Positions 36,113-47,069 of a stretch of 64,000 bases of DNA are shown here, in pieces. Every line of letters starts with the position of its first letter. The first letter of the stretch is position 1. Where the stretch lies: contig JBOZIK010000001.1 in the NCBI GenBank assembly GCA_051453625.1, forward strand, positions 175,231,212 through 175,295,211, given 5' to 3'. Below the pieces are notes generated by a model. It did not search any database. It worked only from the letters and a program-made list of their open reading frames with translations, and was not told where the DNA came from. This DNA is from Welwitschia mirabilis (Eukaryota; Gnetophyta; Gnetopsida; Welwitschiales). A program made the position numbers and the translations under genes.

Positions 36113-36841
36113 CTTTCAAAATTTGTGCTCTGATGTGGCATCATAGAGTTCTCTCCATTACTCATCTTTTCATCTAATAGATTTTACTTGGAAATAATTG
36201 CACATCTCTTATGTTTTATCAATTAATAAATTTTGATTTGGACCATATTTCTTCAAAAATGTTAAGACCAAAATAACTTTTCCTTCTTCTTTCTTTTCAA
36301 TCAAAGTGNNNNNNNNNNGTGATTTAGATTTAGGATTTGAATAAAAGTTTTCTTGCCTTACTATTTTCTTTTTAGTTTTCTATTTTGGTAGTCTCAGAAT
36401 TCATCTTATATTTTTAGTTTTTATTTCTATTTTATTTTATATTTATAAAATAATAATATGTCATCTTGTTTGTCATACCTACGATAAGGTGGATGATAGT
36501 CAGCTTGTTGAGTTTTTCAGCTTTTTAATATTTTTTGTTTTTAATAATTTTTTGTTATCTATCTCTGTCATCCTCTCTATTGTCTAAATGACGAGCAGGA
36601 AGATAGTCAATAAAATGTTAATTTTTATTTTTTGTTATTTTTAGAAAATACATTTTTATGATTCTATTGAGATTTCTAACTTAATTGCTTAAGAATTACA
36701 AGAAGTAAATGGGTAAAATTTGGAATTTCATGAGCAAATCATTTGAATTCTCTCTTAGCTTTTTCCTTTGAAAGATTATTATGGCATTACTTGATTATAT
36801 TTTAAATATGATTTATGTATTTATTTCCATAATTAGTACTT
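36113..36841 (+). other. Noncoding part of nested element with inverted-repeat motifs
   Basis: AT-rich sequence holding two copies of the TGTCATC...GGATGA motif (36,459-36,502 and 36,566-36,609) and a 10-N gap at 36,309-36,318. No coding signal. Confidence 0.5.
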
Positions 36842-37148
36842 NNNNNNNNNNNNNNNNNNNNNNNNNNNNNNNNNNNNNNNNNNNNNNNNNNNNNNNNNNN
36901 NNNNNNNNNNNNNNNNNNNNNNNNNNNNNNNNNNNNNNNNNNNNNNNNNNNNNNNNNNNNNNNNNNNNNNNNNNNNNNNNNNNNNNNNNNNNNNNNNNNN
37001 NNNNNNNNNNNNNNNNNNNNNNNNNNNNNNNNNNNNNNNNNNNNNNNNNNNNNNNNNNNNNNNNNNNNNNNNNNNNNNNNNNNNNNNNNNNNNNNNNNNN
37101 NNNNNNNNNNNNNNNNNNNNNNNNNNNNNNNNNNNNNNNNNNNNNNNN
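36842..37148. other. Assembly gap, 307 N
   Basis: Gap in the middle of the nested element. Confidence 0.95.
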
Positions 37149-37285
37149 TATGTTAAGAGGAGCCTTTGGCAGTGTAATATGGTAGCTATTGGAACTCTAC
37201 TGAGAGGTCAGTTAGCCATGCTTCATAGGTTCTTACTTCTCTAACTGTGATTTCAATCCCCTCATCATAGATAATAAAGTTGTAT
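37149..37285 (+). repeat. Fragment related to the Tat post-pol segment
   Basis: Aligns with 14,870-15,020 and 4,297-4,450: TTTGGCAGTGTAATATGGTA, then TAGCTAT-GAACTC, a GGTCAGTTAGCCATG block and TTCTTACTTCTCTAA. It shows the nested element shares its post-integrase sequence with the Tat family at the window's left, or that a fragment was captured. Confidence 0.65.
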
Positions 37286-38530
37286 TTAAAATTTAAGGCT
37301 ATAGGATCAGTATCCTAATGTCATAAGAAGCATTACTTGTTTCCTCGACTCTTAGTATTTCTACATGATCATTTCATTTCTTGAGATTTGGATGTTTGTT
37401 TTGAGATGATGGTAGGAGAGTTCATTTTTTAGTAATTATTTGGTTTGATCATTCATTGTTTAAATCATTTTTACTCTAGCATCATCATTATCACTACCTT
37501 ATTGAATGGAATTTTTGTACATTAAGTTATGCATTTTTTAAATCAAGTGATGTTATGATTTCTTTCATGGGAGTCTGCTAGGTTAAAATATGAGATCGGT
37601 GAGCTATCTTTTGGTTATGTGATCTTATACCCATTCTTCTCATTTTCTTTTGTAGTTTAATTAGTTATTTCAAAGTCATTATCATCTTTCTTAATATGAT
37701 TTCCTTGTTCAAGTTTTCAATAAAAGCTAATTCAGATAAGTGTTTTTCTTTAGATTTTTGTTGTTGTAAACACTACTAATATTCTTTTTGTGATGAAATA
37801 TTTTATTATTCACTTTCTTCTTTACCTGTTAGAATATTTTATATCTCTATATTTTTCAAATTTGACATTACTCGGCTTTGCACTTCATTTTGGAAAGTTG
37901 TCCTCTTTTTCCACCTTCTCACTCTTGTTTACTTTCTTTACGTTATTTACTAATATGGAACATATACTTTTTCTTTATGGTGGCAGAGACCCATTTTCAT
38001 GGCTCATTTTCAAAAAATTTTAACTTAATTTAGAGGTTTTATAACATAAAATTTNNNNNNNNNNNNNNNNNNNNNNNNNNNNNNNNNNNNNNNNNNNNNN
38101 NNNNNNNNNNNNNNNNNNNNNNNNNNNNNNNNNNNNNNNNNNNNNNNNNNNNNNTGATCTTAATCATCCTATTGATTTTTATTTACTATATTACTCTTAA
38201 TCTAAAATAGCCTTAATGATAATTTTTATCTGTGATAAAATCCTTACATCTTTAAAGATAAGTAAAAGATACTCATCAAGTAAAATCCATTAACCTTAAT
38301 TGCCAAAGAATTTTGTACTCTCGTACATTACAAAAACTACTATTATCTTTACTTTAATTATTCTCATAAGTGAATATAATGTTTAATACAAAAGAGGCTA
38401 GAATTAACAAATAGAACAACCCTAGATAACAAAGATCACAAAAAGGTTAAGAGAAATGAACATCAAAATAATGATAATAATGATAATAATCACTCCCTTA
38501 GCCAAAAATATAAGAAATATAATGAAGGAG
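37286..38530 (+). other. 3' noncoding region of nested element
   Basis: AT-rich, with a 100-N gap at 38,055-38,154, a short AATGAT/AATAAT repeat near 38,466-38,492, and a purine run AATGAAGGAG directly before the 3' LTR that can serve as polypurine tract. No coding signal is supported. Confidence 0.5.
38055..38154. other. Assembly gap, 100 N
   Basis: Fixed-size gap inside the 3' noncoding region. Confidence 0.95.
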
Positions 38531-39582
38531 TGTTACACTACCAATTGGTGGTTATTTAATGGGGTTTTATGAGTTATTTTATAGGACTTTTATACAAGTT
38601 TAGGTGCAATTCTAAGGATTTTGAATATACAAGAGGAAATCCTAGAAAAGTGCAATTCTTATCCAAATTTGATATATTAAAGGCACTTTCAAATGCATAG
38701 AGCTTTGAAGAACGATTCATGACAAAAATGCTAAGTTCTCTTCAAATAAATAATCAAAGAAAACCATTGTCCCCTCCATTGTCCCCACAACAGGCAAGAT
38801 GACAATTGCTGATGTGGAGTACTAAGTCATCATTTTGAAAATATTTTATAATATGCTATTATCCCTCATGTTATCTAGATGACATTCTAGTTAACACTGA
38901 CATGTAACCAACTCTGATAGTAACCCGTAACCATTTTGTCCATTTCTAAGTTGTAAATGAGTGTGCATTTTTACACCTACTATTTGTCCTTTTTGGCTAT
39001 ATTTTATTTTAAATAAGTCCCCATTTGACTCTCATTCTAATCTTTGTTACATTAGATATTCTTGCTACAGAAGATCAAATGATGGAAGATCCATCTGCAT
39101 GTGTTACAGAAAGACATGCACTTGGTGGAGGGCTGTGTATCTTCCATTGAGACTCGACTATTTTATAAACCAGATGTTATTACTCTTTTAATATAAAACT
39201 TGGTTGTATTTTTATGTTTTCATCTTAGGTTTTTTGATTACCCTTATGATTTATGATTACTCTTGATCTGGTAACAATTTCTTGGATGACATAGATCATC
39301 AAGGGCAACCTTTGTTAAGGCTGAAAGCAATTAGAATTAGGATTATTTTTGCATTACATGTTAGTTTAGATTGCATCTTGCATCTTGCATTATATTTTTA
39401 TTTTATTACATTATTCTTTATTTCTAGTTCCTAATATTATTTTGTAAAGTAATTTGAGTCCCATCTCACAGACTTCAACGAGATATGATCTTTTGGATCT
39501 ACTCCCACTCATNNNNNNNNNNAGATTATAAATGATAGGATCTCTTTGAATGTAAAAACTTACATAAATACACATCATAATA
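38531..39582 (+). repeat. 3' LTR of nested Ty3/gypsy element
   Basis: Starts TGTTACACTACC and ends CATAATA, where CA has become TA. It is 1,052 bp including a 10-N gap (39,513-39,522), against 1,066 bp for the 5' LTR. It carries one copy of the inverted-repeat motif (38,767-38,806). Confidence 0.9.
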
Positions 39583-39587
39583 CATTG
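39583..39587 (+). repeat. Target-site duplication, right (CATTG)
   Basis: Exact repeat of 31,987-31,991. The Athila gag homology resumes from here. Confidence 0.85.
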
Positions 39588-40210
39588 AGATTAAAAACTA
39601 GTTAGATGAGCCTTCTAAGAAGATTTATTAAACTTAAACTTAGATCAATAATAGCTAATAAAAATTTAATGAAAAATATCCTCCATGTTATAGAAACTTA
39701 AATTAAACATCTAATAGTTAAACTAAGTACCTATGCATGTCCTTTCTATTGTCAACTAATGTAAGAAAGAATAAGATTCTAGCATCTCCTAATTCAAATA
39801 TGAGTGTTTTGTAAGATGGTTAAGAAAGCAGATAAAGTACACATTAGGGAAACTAAGGTAACATATTTAAGGGAAAAAATTAGCCAACCAAGACATGAAG
39901 ATAACTCTACTAAAAAAGGCTAAAAACATAGTAAATTAGGTTAGGATAGAAAAGTGGAGAATGAAAAAGAACCATAGATTCATTCATATAGAGAAATCTT
40001 TCCTTTTCCTCAATAAATAAAGAAGGATTACATAGATAATGAGGAACAAAAAGCTATAGAAATTTTCAAGGAAATTTAAAAGAACATTCCCTGTTTCAAA
40101 GTAATTTAAAAAAGTCCTCTTTTATGCTAAATGTTTAAAAGACTTATGCATAGTCAGGAGGAGGATAAACATTAAGAGTAGAGATTTCTTAACAAAACAA
40201 ATAAGTGTCA
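39588..40210 (+). pseudogene. Athila-like gag, part right of the nested insertion
   Basis: Resumes with an LDEPSKK segment matching LDESFRK at 25,310-25,340, then follows the same course as 25,690-26,240: a helical INNS-like stretch, and the gag end with the SYAKFLKDLCT-like region and a MNIK-type segment near 40,120-40,195. Heavily broken. Confidence 0.7.
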
Positions 40211-40274
40211 TTGTCTAGAATCAAATCCCTTTAAAATACAAAGATTTTAAATGTCCAAAAATTACAATCATAAT

Positions 40275-40553
40275 TGGAGATAAACATATTAAGAAAATCT
40301 TACTATATTTGGGAGATAGTATTAACTTTCTACCTTATAGTATTTGCAAGTAACTTAGTTTAAATGGTTTAAAGAGTAGTAGACGTCAACTACAATAATA
40401 TAGTAATTCTATTAAATCACCTTTAGGAATAATAGTAGATGTTATAATATAGATGAAGAGTTACTATTTTCTTATGGAATTTAGGGTTTTAGACATGAAA
40501 AGGATAGTTAATCATATAGTTCCTATAATTATTAGTAGACCTTGCTAAGTTTT
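40275..40553 (+). pseudogene. Athila-like protease fragment
   Basis: The active-site segment reads Y-L-G-D-S at 40,306-40,320, so the catalytic Asp is lost (GAT to TAT); then INFLPYSICK, KSPLGIIVDVI, and VPIIISRPC. It aligns with 26,364-26,620. Homology ends abruptly at about 40,553, so the Athila element is cut here by an unrelated sequence. Confidence 0.75.
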
Positions 40554-40555
40554 AT

Positions 40556-41220
40556 ATGGGCACCATGGCCATACACCTATGGGGATGTGAGAACCCTAAT
40601 GGAAACTCTAATTATATGCTTAACTTCAAAAAAAAAAACTCTTATTTGTAATAAGTGATAAAGAATATTTTGGTAAAATAAAGATTTAATTTTGGAGATT
40701 TATCACTTATATTCCTTTCTCTTCTCTTTTTCACCAAGTTTTATTAGAACTTTCGAGGAGATCTTGTGGAGCTCTCTTTGATTACCCTTGAGATTTAGAT
40801 ATTCTTGTGGCCTCTTTAGAGTTTTTTATAGGATCTTTTCAAGGGATTCCTAGGTTTTTTTGGGTCTTCTTCTTTCTCTATTCTAGAATTACTATTTTTT
40901 CCCCTTTTTTAAATGTATTTATTTTAAAGGAAATCAAACAATTTTAAGGTAAAGGGACTTACTTGGAAAAATATAAAAATTATTTTTTTTTAGAAGCATT
41001 TTTTTAAAAGGGCATATAATTTTTAAGGGGCATATACCTTTTACGGGAGCATATACTTTCTAAGGGATATATTTTTTAAAGTATCTTTAAGCAAATAATT
41101 TTTTTTAAAGAGGGCATAATGTTTAAAGAGGGAATATTATTTTAAATAATATTTTCTTTGAAATATATATTTTTTTAAAATAAATACAAACATGTTCTTG
41201 AAAGTAATTTTTTCTTTTTT
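40556..41220. other. Unclassified repeat-like segment
   Basis: Begins where the Athila protease breaks off (TGGGCACCATGGCCATACAC). It includes a run of imperfect AAAGGG-GCATATA units between about 41,005 and 41,140. It could be the start of another LTR, but no partner copy was found in the window. Confidence 0.3.
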
Positions 41221-41860
41221 GGTGTTTTATTGTTAAAGCTACTTCTGCTTATCTACTAGTTGCTCTACTCACTACTGCCTCTTACTACTACTTACCTATT
41301 ATGAATTCTCCATTTTACTTGCACCCATAACACTAGATTACATGCACTATCTACATTACCTATGCTACCTTATCTGTCTACGTTATGTTTTCTCACCATT
41401 AATATCTCTTACATATGAATCTAGCATGTACATCTATCCTACACTGTCTACTCATTTGCTCTTAATATTTGTGGCTTCTAGTAGCTACCATGTTTAAATA
41501 TCATTTCTTTTTGTAGTACCCATAAGACATGGCCTCCTATGATTGATGTCCTATTTATACTACCACTGACATTGGCTCTCCTGCTATTGATGTTGATTTC
41601 CTATAATTGCTTGTTGTATAATTTATGATATTTCTTCTCTATGACTTCATTACTACTATCACTAACTCTCACTACCTCTCTGTGTCTACTCATGTGCTCC
41701 TATTATTGGAGGTTCCCCATTGTGCTTCTCCTCTATAAGTTCTTACCCTATCATGCACAATCACTCTTGTACTTTGCTACCTTACTGTGCTTTTCTCTTG
41801 TACTATGTCATTTAGAGCTATTCTTTACTAGATGCATGTACCACTAAACCTTATTTTTTA
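41221..41860. repeat. CTAC-rich low-complexity tract
   Basis: Richer in C than its surroundings and full of CTAC/CTACT/TACTAC words (for example around 41,232-41,345 and 41,640-41,700). It looks like a decayed simple repeat; the open stretch over 41,641-41,847 is its by-product, not a gene. Confidence 0.4.
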
Positions 41861-41895
41861 TTGATTTTTCTATCCCCTAATGTCAGCCACTTATT

Positions 41896-41965
41896 CCTTG
41901 ATGTAGTGGTTAAGGAATTCCATTATTAACATGCAGGTCATAGGTTAGATTCTAGCTAGTGACAA
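41896..41965 (+). other. tRNA-like (SINE-type) pol III promoter segment
   Basis: TAGTGGTTAAGG (41,904-41,915) fits box A and GGTTAGATTCTA (41,943-41,954) fits box B (GGTTCGATTCC with C-to-T/A decay), 27 bases apart, with GCAGGTCATA before box B as in tRNA T-arms. The cloverleaf cannot be completed, so a tRNA-derived SINE head or tRNA pseudogene is likelier than a working tRNA. Confidence 0.5.
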
Positions 41966-42845
41966 AAATTTTACTTTCAAATTTGAGCTGGCTACTTTTT
42001 CCCTTTTGCATACATGTGAATTTTTTCTTGTTTAAAGGAATTTATTATTGGGCTCATGTATATGCACTATTGCATTATACTTTTAACCCTCTTCTATGCA
42101 CATGTGAAATTTATAGCTTTGGTTAGCTTTTTTTTTTTTTTTTTAACATGTAGGTTTTTTAAACTATTACTTAGCTATTGCCCAAGTTAATGCACATGTG
42201 GTTTAGATAGCAATTATCTAGATTTTGGCTAGCTTTTATGCACATGTATAGTTTTGTCATTTATTTGATTTTTAAGTATTTTAAGCTATTTATTAATTTT
42301 TTAGGTATTTTTCAAAATTGTAAATCCAAAAGTCACTTTTTATCATAAAATTAAGTTGTGATGTTAAGAAAGATCTCTTAATTTAATTTTGTTGAGATAG
42401 TTTTCTTACTATTTAAGCTTCTATTTTTATTTTTCTTAAATTTTTTAATATTTTTTAGCATGTTTTAATTTTTTTGAAAGAAACCTCTCTCATCAAGTTA
42501 AGTTAATATATGCAGCAAGATCTCTTAACTTAATTTTTCTTTCTCCTAGATCTATTTTTGTGACTTAAATATTTTAAGCTAAGTTCGATGGAGAGTAAGA
42601 TTTACTTAGCTTAACTATATTACAAGCAATTTCTTTTCTTGATGTGTGTTGATCTTTTACTTTCTTTTCATACTTTATAATTTTATTAATCTTTCTTAAG
42701 TTAAGTAATAAAAAGAAAAATTACCTTTCTTCCTTAAACACTTAACATTTTTATTAGTAATAGTTGGTAATGGATATGTAGAGTCTTCCATAAATAAAGA
42801 TCTATTTCAAGTTTGAAACTATCTTTTAATGCTTATTATGTAGTC
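41966..42845. other. Unclassified AT-rich segment with recurring ATGCACATGTG word
   Basis: The word ATGCACATGTG or a one-base variant occurs four times (about 42,010, 42,095, 42,191 and 42,239) near recurring GGCTAGCTTTT-like words, suggesting decayed tandem units. From about 42,340 two ATCTCTTAA-TTAATTTT blocks recur. The right end is the copia target site. Confidence 0.35.
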
Positions 42846-42850
42846 TTAAC
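42846..42850 (+). repeat. Target-site duplication of copia element, left (TTAAC)
   Basis: Five bases before the LTR; the right counterpart at 51,215-51,219 is TTGAC, differing by one G-to-A change. Confidence 0.6.
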
Positions 42851-43748
42851 TATTAGATTATATTTTGCTAATTAATTTTAAACTAATGTTTTCTGTATAG
42901 CAAATTTTGTGTATCTTGTGCAGAAGATGTTAATTAATTATAGGTCTATAAATCAAACCAAAACCATTGAATTCCAAGTACTAGGAACTTGTCAAGTTCA
43001 TTTACTGTCTGGATGGCTGGACCAAACTTTCAAAAAGTCAATTGCATCTAAAACAGACACTCAGAAAGTGAACTAAATTTAGAGGGGTCAACCAGATTTT
43101 TGATGGGGTCGATCAGACCTGTAACCTTGAGAGCTAGTATTTCTAAACCAAATGGTAAAGGATCAACCGAACATTTATGGAGTTAGCCAAATTTGAGAAC
43201 TTGATAAACAGTATCCCTAGACTAAATGATAAGGGGTCAAATAGATGTATAATGGGGTCGATCAAATCTATAAACCAAAGAATAATACTTTTGAACTAAT
43301 TATCAAAAGTCAATTTAACCATTGAAGGGGTCAATCGAACATGAGAACTGTGTAGCTAATACTTCTAAGCTAATTGTCATGGGGTCAACCGAATACTAAA
43401 GGGGTCGATTAGAGCTAATGATAGAAATTAAAAAGATCTTTATCAAGACAAGTAGGTATCTGGATTTTATAGTAGGCAATTAAACTAGGGTTGGTTAGAC
43501 CCAGATCGGATCAATCAAATATGAAGCCATAAGAAATTGGAGTGACTAAAATTTTACTTAGGTGATCTATGTAAGTCGTAGTACTAGATGGGTTCGACTA
43601 GACTTTTAAAGGGTCAACCATATAGAATGGAACTAAAATTTTCTATCCATTTTATATCCATTATATATCCATTAGATAGCCATTTTCTAGCTATTTATAA
43701 TTATTAAAAGTAAATTTTCAAATGTACTAAACCCTAAAAACTTTTCAA

Positions 43749-43757
43749 TATAAATAG
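43749..43757 (+). promoter_or_regulatory. TATA box in copia 5' LTR
   Basis: TATAAATAG, identical to the box in the 3' LTR at 49,759-49,767, at the matching place. Confidence 0.65.
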
Positions 43758-44044
43758 CTAAGAGATTGATGATTAAAGAATTCTTTGAAGTCTTTTTCAA
43801 TCTTGTTAATATTTTAGATATGAGAAACTAGTACTATAATCTTGTGATATTCACTATTGAGTCTTAGCATTTGTACTCGTGATCAAGGAAGATATATTAT
43901 CTATATTATCTATACATTTAAGGTTAGATATAGAGATTTATATATTGTACATTTATAGGATAAGAGTTCTATCAAATCTACTGTATTAAGAATGAGTGAT
44001 ATCCATACATCGTGTCATCATTACATCACTATTTTATATTATAA

Positions 44045-44175
44045 AAAGTTGAGACTAAGCTTTAAAAAGTCTATTGAAAGGTTGAGATTAAGCCTTAAAA
44101 AGTCTATTTAAAGGTTGAGACTAAGCCTTAAAAAGTCCATTCAAAGATTGAGACTAAGCCTGAAAAAGTCCATTT
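44045..44175 (+). repeat. Four tandem ~35-bp units in copia 5' LTR
   Basis: Units read GGTTGAGACTAAGCCTTAAA followed by AAGTCCATT-CAAA, with small changes. The 3' LTR has the same four units at 50,768-50,905, so they were present at insertion. Confidence 0.8.
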
Positions 44176-44489
44176 GTAAAGGTTATAAGTGAACTTAGAA
44201 TATCTGTTGGAGTAATAGAGATCTAGATTAATCTTGGTGATAAGATGACCATTGAGAATAAAGTAGGAGATTTCCCAAATCACTATGAATTTCACATGCA
44301 TCTATTTGGTATTTTGTACTTTTAGTTATTTCATTTCTTTACTTTTGTTAACTTGTCTTTTCATGCACGTTTAAGTTAGTAAACTATTTTGTGTAATTTT
44401 TTGATATATCTTTAGTTTATTTTAGAATATGTTGTTTTTATTTTTAAGAACTTATTCATCCCCCCTCTATGATTCTTGATTCTATCAAT

Positions 44490-44501
44490 TGGTATCAGAG
44501 C
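44490..44501 (+). other. Initiator Met-tRNA primer-binding site
   Basis: TGGTATCAGAGC, the canonical plant primer site complementary to the initiator Met-tRNA 3' end, intact at 12 of 12 positions and two bases after the LTR. Confidence 0.95.
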
Positions 44502-44552
44502 TAAGTTAAGTATTCTTTAGATTTTAATTGATCTAGATTTTAGAACCTTATA

Positions 44553-46200
44553 ATGAGTAATCCATATGATAGTTTTTTCACAGGTTATTCACCTATATTT
44601 AAAGGGTCATACTATGCTTACTAGAAAGCTAGAATGAGAATATTTATTAGATTTTTAGATGCTGATATAAAAGAAGTTATTTATAAAGGTTATTTTATGC
44701 CTATGTCAACTCAACAAATGCAACGGTAATACTTTCTTAGTTCCCAAAGCCCGAGATTAATGGACCTCCACTGATAAGTCAAAAGCCATCATAGATGGCC
44801 ATGCTCTTAATGCCATATTTTGTGCATGGTCTGTGTAGATGAATTTAAGTGCATAGTGAACTATAACTATGCTAAAGAAGCTTGGGACATTCTTGAAGTA
44901 TTACACGAAGGAAACACAATTGTAAAGCAAGTAAAACTTCAAATGATTATTTCAAAATTTAAAGACATCCATATAGACAAAGAGGAGACCTTATAAAAAT
45001 TCTGTGCTAGACTTACTAATATTGTAAACTCTATGAAAAGCCTTGAAGAATGCTTGGATGAAAAAAAGTGGTGAGAAAGGTTTTGAGATCTCTACCTAAG
45101 AGATTCAAACCAAAGGTTACAACCATCAAGGAGAGAAGAAACATAAATGTAATAAGATTAACTATAAGGAAATTTGCAAACCTATGAACTTAAATTTATT
45201 AAATTTGAGAAGAAAAGTATTTCTTTAAAATGTGTGCAGGAAGATTACAGATTAATAGGTTAGATGAGGACTTAGACGATGATGAATTAGCTCTTCTAGC
45301 CTAAAGGTTCAGGAAGTTTCTACATAGAAAGAAAAGGAAAGGATAATTAAGTAGAAAATCAAAAAAGAACCATCTAAAATACAAAAAGGAGCAAGAAAAA
45401 GATAAATAAATTCAATGACACTCATGTAAAGGATTTGGTAATATGGTAAATGAGTGCCCCAACATAAGAAGAGATAATAGGAAACAAATAATTCCTCTTT
45501 TATTGCCACATGGAACAATGATAATGATGATGATGACAGCTATTCAGATGAAGATTTAGATAGAGATAAAAGGTTTTATTTCATGAGGATTATACCTTTC
45601 CTCAAAAACATACCTAACATGTCAGAGCATGATAATTTAGACATGATCAATAAAGAAGATAATGAGCTAGAAGATACATGTTAAGAGCTATATGATGAAT
45701 GTGAAAATCTAGCTAAAAATATAAATGATCTAAACAGAGTAGTAAAAACTCTCATCAAAAAAGAAGAAGAAAATGGAAAATGAAGTACAATGTGCTAAAA
45801 TTGAATAACAACAATTTACTATAATAGGTAAAAGATCTATCCTTCTTTATAAATAAATTTTCTAGTGGTTCATCTAAATTAGAATAGATGTTTGAAGTGA
45901 AAAAACCTACTCAAGATAAATTAGGTTTTGGTTTTAGCTCACAAAATTCACAAGAATAGGTAAATAAGCAATGTAATTATACTTATAATCGTTCATAGAA
46001 ATTTTATAGTAAATTTGGTCATCCAAAGATTTTTTATAAGATTAGACAATTAATACTTTTCTTAGATTTTATAAATTCTTTACCATTTAAATTCATTTCT
46101 AAAAAAAGTATACCACCTAAGTCTAACAAGGCTAAGTGGGTAAGAGATAATAATCTCAAAAGTTTTATAAAATAGTTAACTCTTAAAAAATTAAGTACAA
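44553..46200 (+). pseudogene. SIRE-like copia gag pseudogene
   Basis: From an ATG at 44,553: SNPYDSFFTGYSPIFKGS and KARMRIFIRFLDADIK, the usual start of copia gag; then EAWDILEVLHEGN, KLQMIISKFKDIHIDKEET, RLTNIVNSMKSLEE and LPKRFKPKVT in successive frames. The CCHC knuckle is at 45,416-45,457 with the first Cys now a stop (TGC/TGT to TGA), Cys 2 and 3 kept, and His now Asn. Frame changes and stops make it non-functional. Confidence 0.8.
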
Positions 46201-46640
46201 ACAATTGGTATCTAGATAGTGGATTGTTAAGATATATGACTAGAGAAAGATGAAACATTGAACACCTAAGGAATATTGATGAGGGAGATGTCATTTTTAG
46301 AAATAATGAAAAGGAAAAGATAAAAGGCACAATATGCATCAAAGAAGGTAAGTTACCTAAACTTGATGATGTTCTTTATGTGAATGGTTTAAAACATAAC
46401 TTATTGAGCATTAGTCAATTTTGTGATAAAGGTCATAAGGTAATTTTTACAAAAAAGAAATGTAAAATTGTAGGTATAAAGTTAATTGTTATTTTTATTG
46501 TAAATTAAATAGATAATATCTATAGAATAGATACTTATTTGATTAATTAATTAAATTATATGAACTACAATATGAAAAATAGAAATATTAGCTTAAATTT
46601 TGATAAATCTAAACATTTCCTAGAAAACTTTAAAGTAACA
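46201..46640 (+). pseudogene. Copia protease pseudogene
   Basis: WYLDSG at 46,206-46,223 holds the D-S-G catalytic triad of copia proteases and is followed by RYMT, the usual S-R-H-M-T place. LKHNLLSISQFCDKGHKVIF (46,390-46,450) is the standard end of the domain. A pre-integrase-like stretch decays by about 46,630 and integrase does not follow. Confidence 0.85.
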
Positions 46641-47069
46641 CCCTATTTCTAGAATTTACTTATTAATTACAAAAATGATTTAGGGGTTTACTCACCATCC
46701 TCTAGCTAATTGTAGGGTAGTCAACTAGATCTATGATTTAGTTGACTAGATGTAATTGGTCAACTAGCTTAAAAGCTTAATCACCTAGACTTCTTCCTGT
46801 ACTACAGATCTGTGTTTTAATGGGTCGACTGGAATCTTGAGTAGTTGACTGGACCTAACGGATCACAGTGCAGAAGCACTATATGGACCCAATTTCTTTC
46901 TTCATTTACCTTATTTTTCTTTTTCTAAAAAAAAGAGGTCTCTAAATTGATTTCCTTGTGTTATAGCCTTCTCCATCTCTTAGATATAGAGCTTTTTCTT
47001 CTAGATCTAGAGCTTTTCTCTCAGATCTAGTGTCTTTATTTTATATTTCTTTATTTTAGATTTTTAGAA
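46641..47069 (+). other. Unclassified segment between copia protease and envelope-like ORF
   Basis: Holds several GTCAACTAGAT / GTTGACTGGAC words like those in the copia LTR (46,698-46,860) and three near-repeats of AGATCTAGAGCTTTT at 46,982-47,030. It stands where integrase, RT and RNase H should be, so it marks a large deletion or a foreign insert. Confidence 0.45.

Larger units (their letters stand above)
42851..44487 (+). repeat. 5' LTR of SIRE-like Ty1/copia element
   Basis: 1,637 bp, starting TATTAGATTAT (TG decayed to TA) and ending TCTATCA next to an intact primer site. It aligns with 48,737-51,214. It contains TATAAATAG (43,749-43,757), many GGGGTCGACCAGA-type words between 43,080 and 43,620, and four tandem units of about 35 bp around 44,045-44,175. 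Confidence 0.85.

Noticed and set aside
38466-38492. AATGAT/AATAAT run as a microsatellite of note
   Set aside because: Too short and imperfect; ordinary in sequence of this base composition.
41904-41954. Functional tRNA gene
   Set aside because: Box A and B are recognisable but acceptor and anticodon stems cannot be paired and box B has lost its conserved bases.
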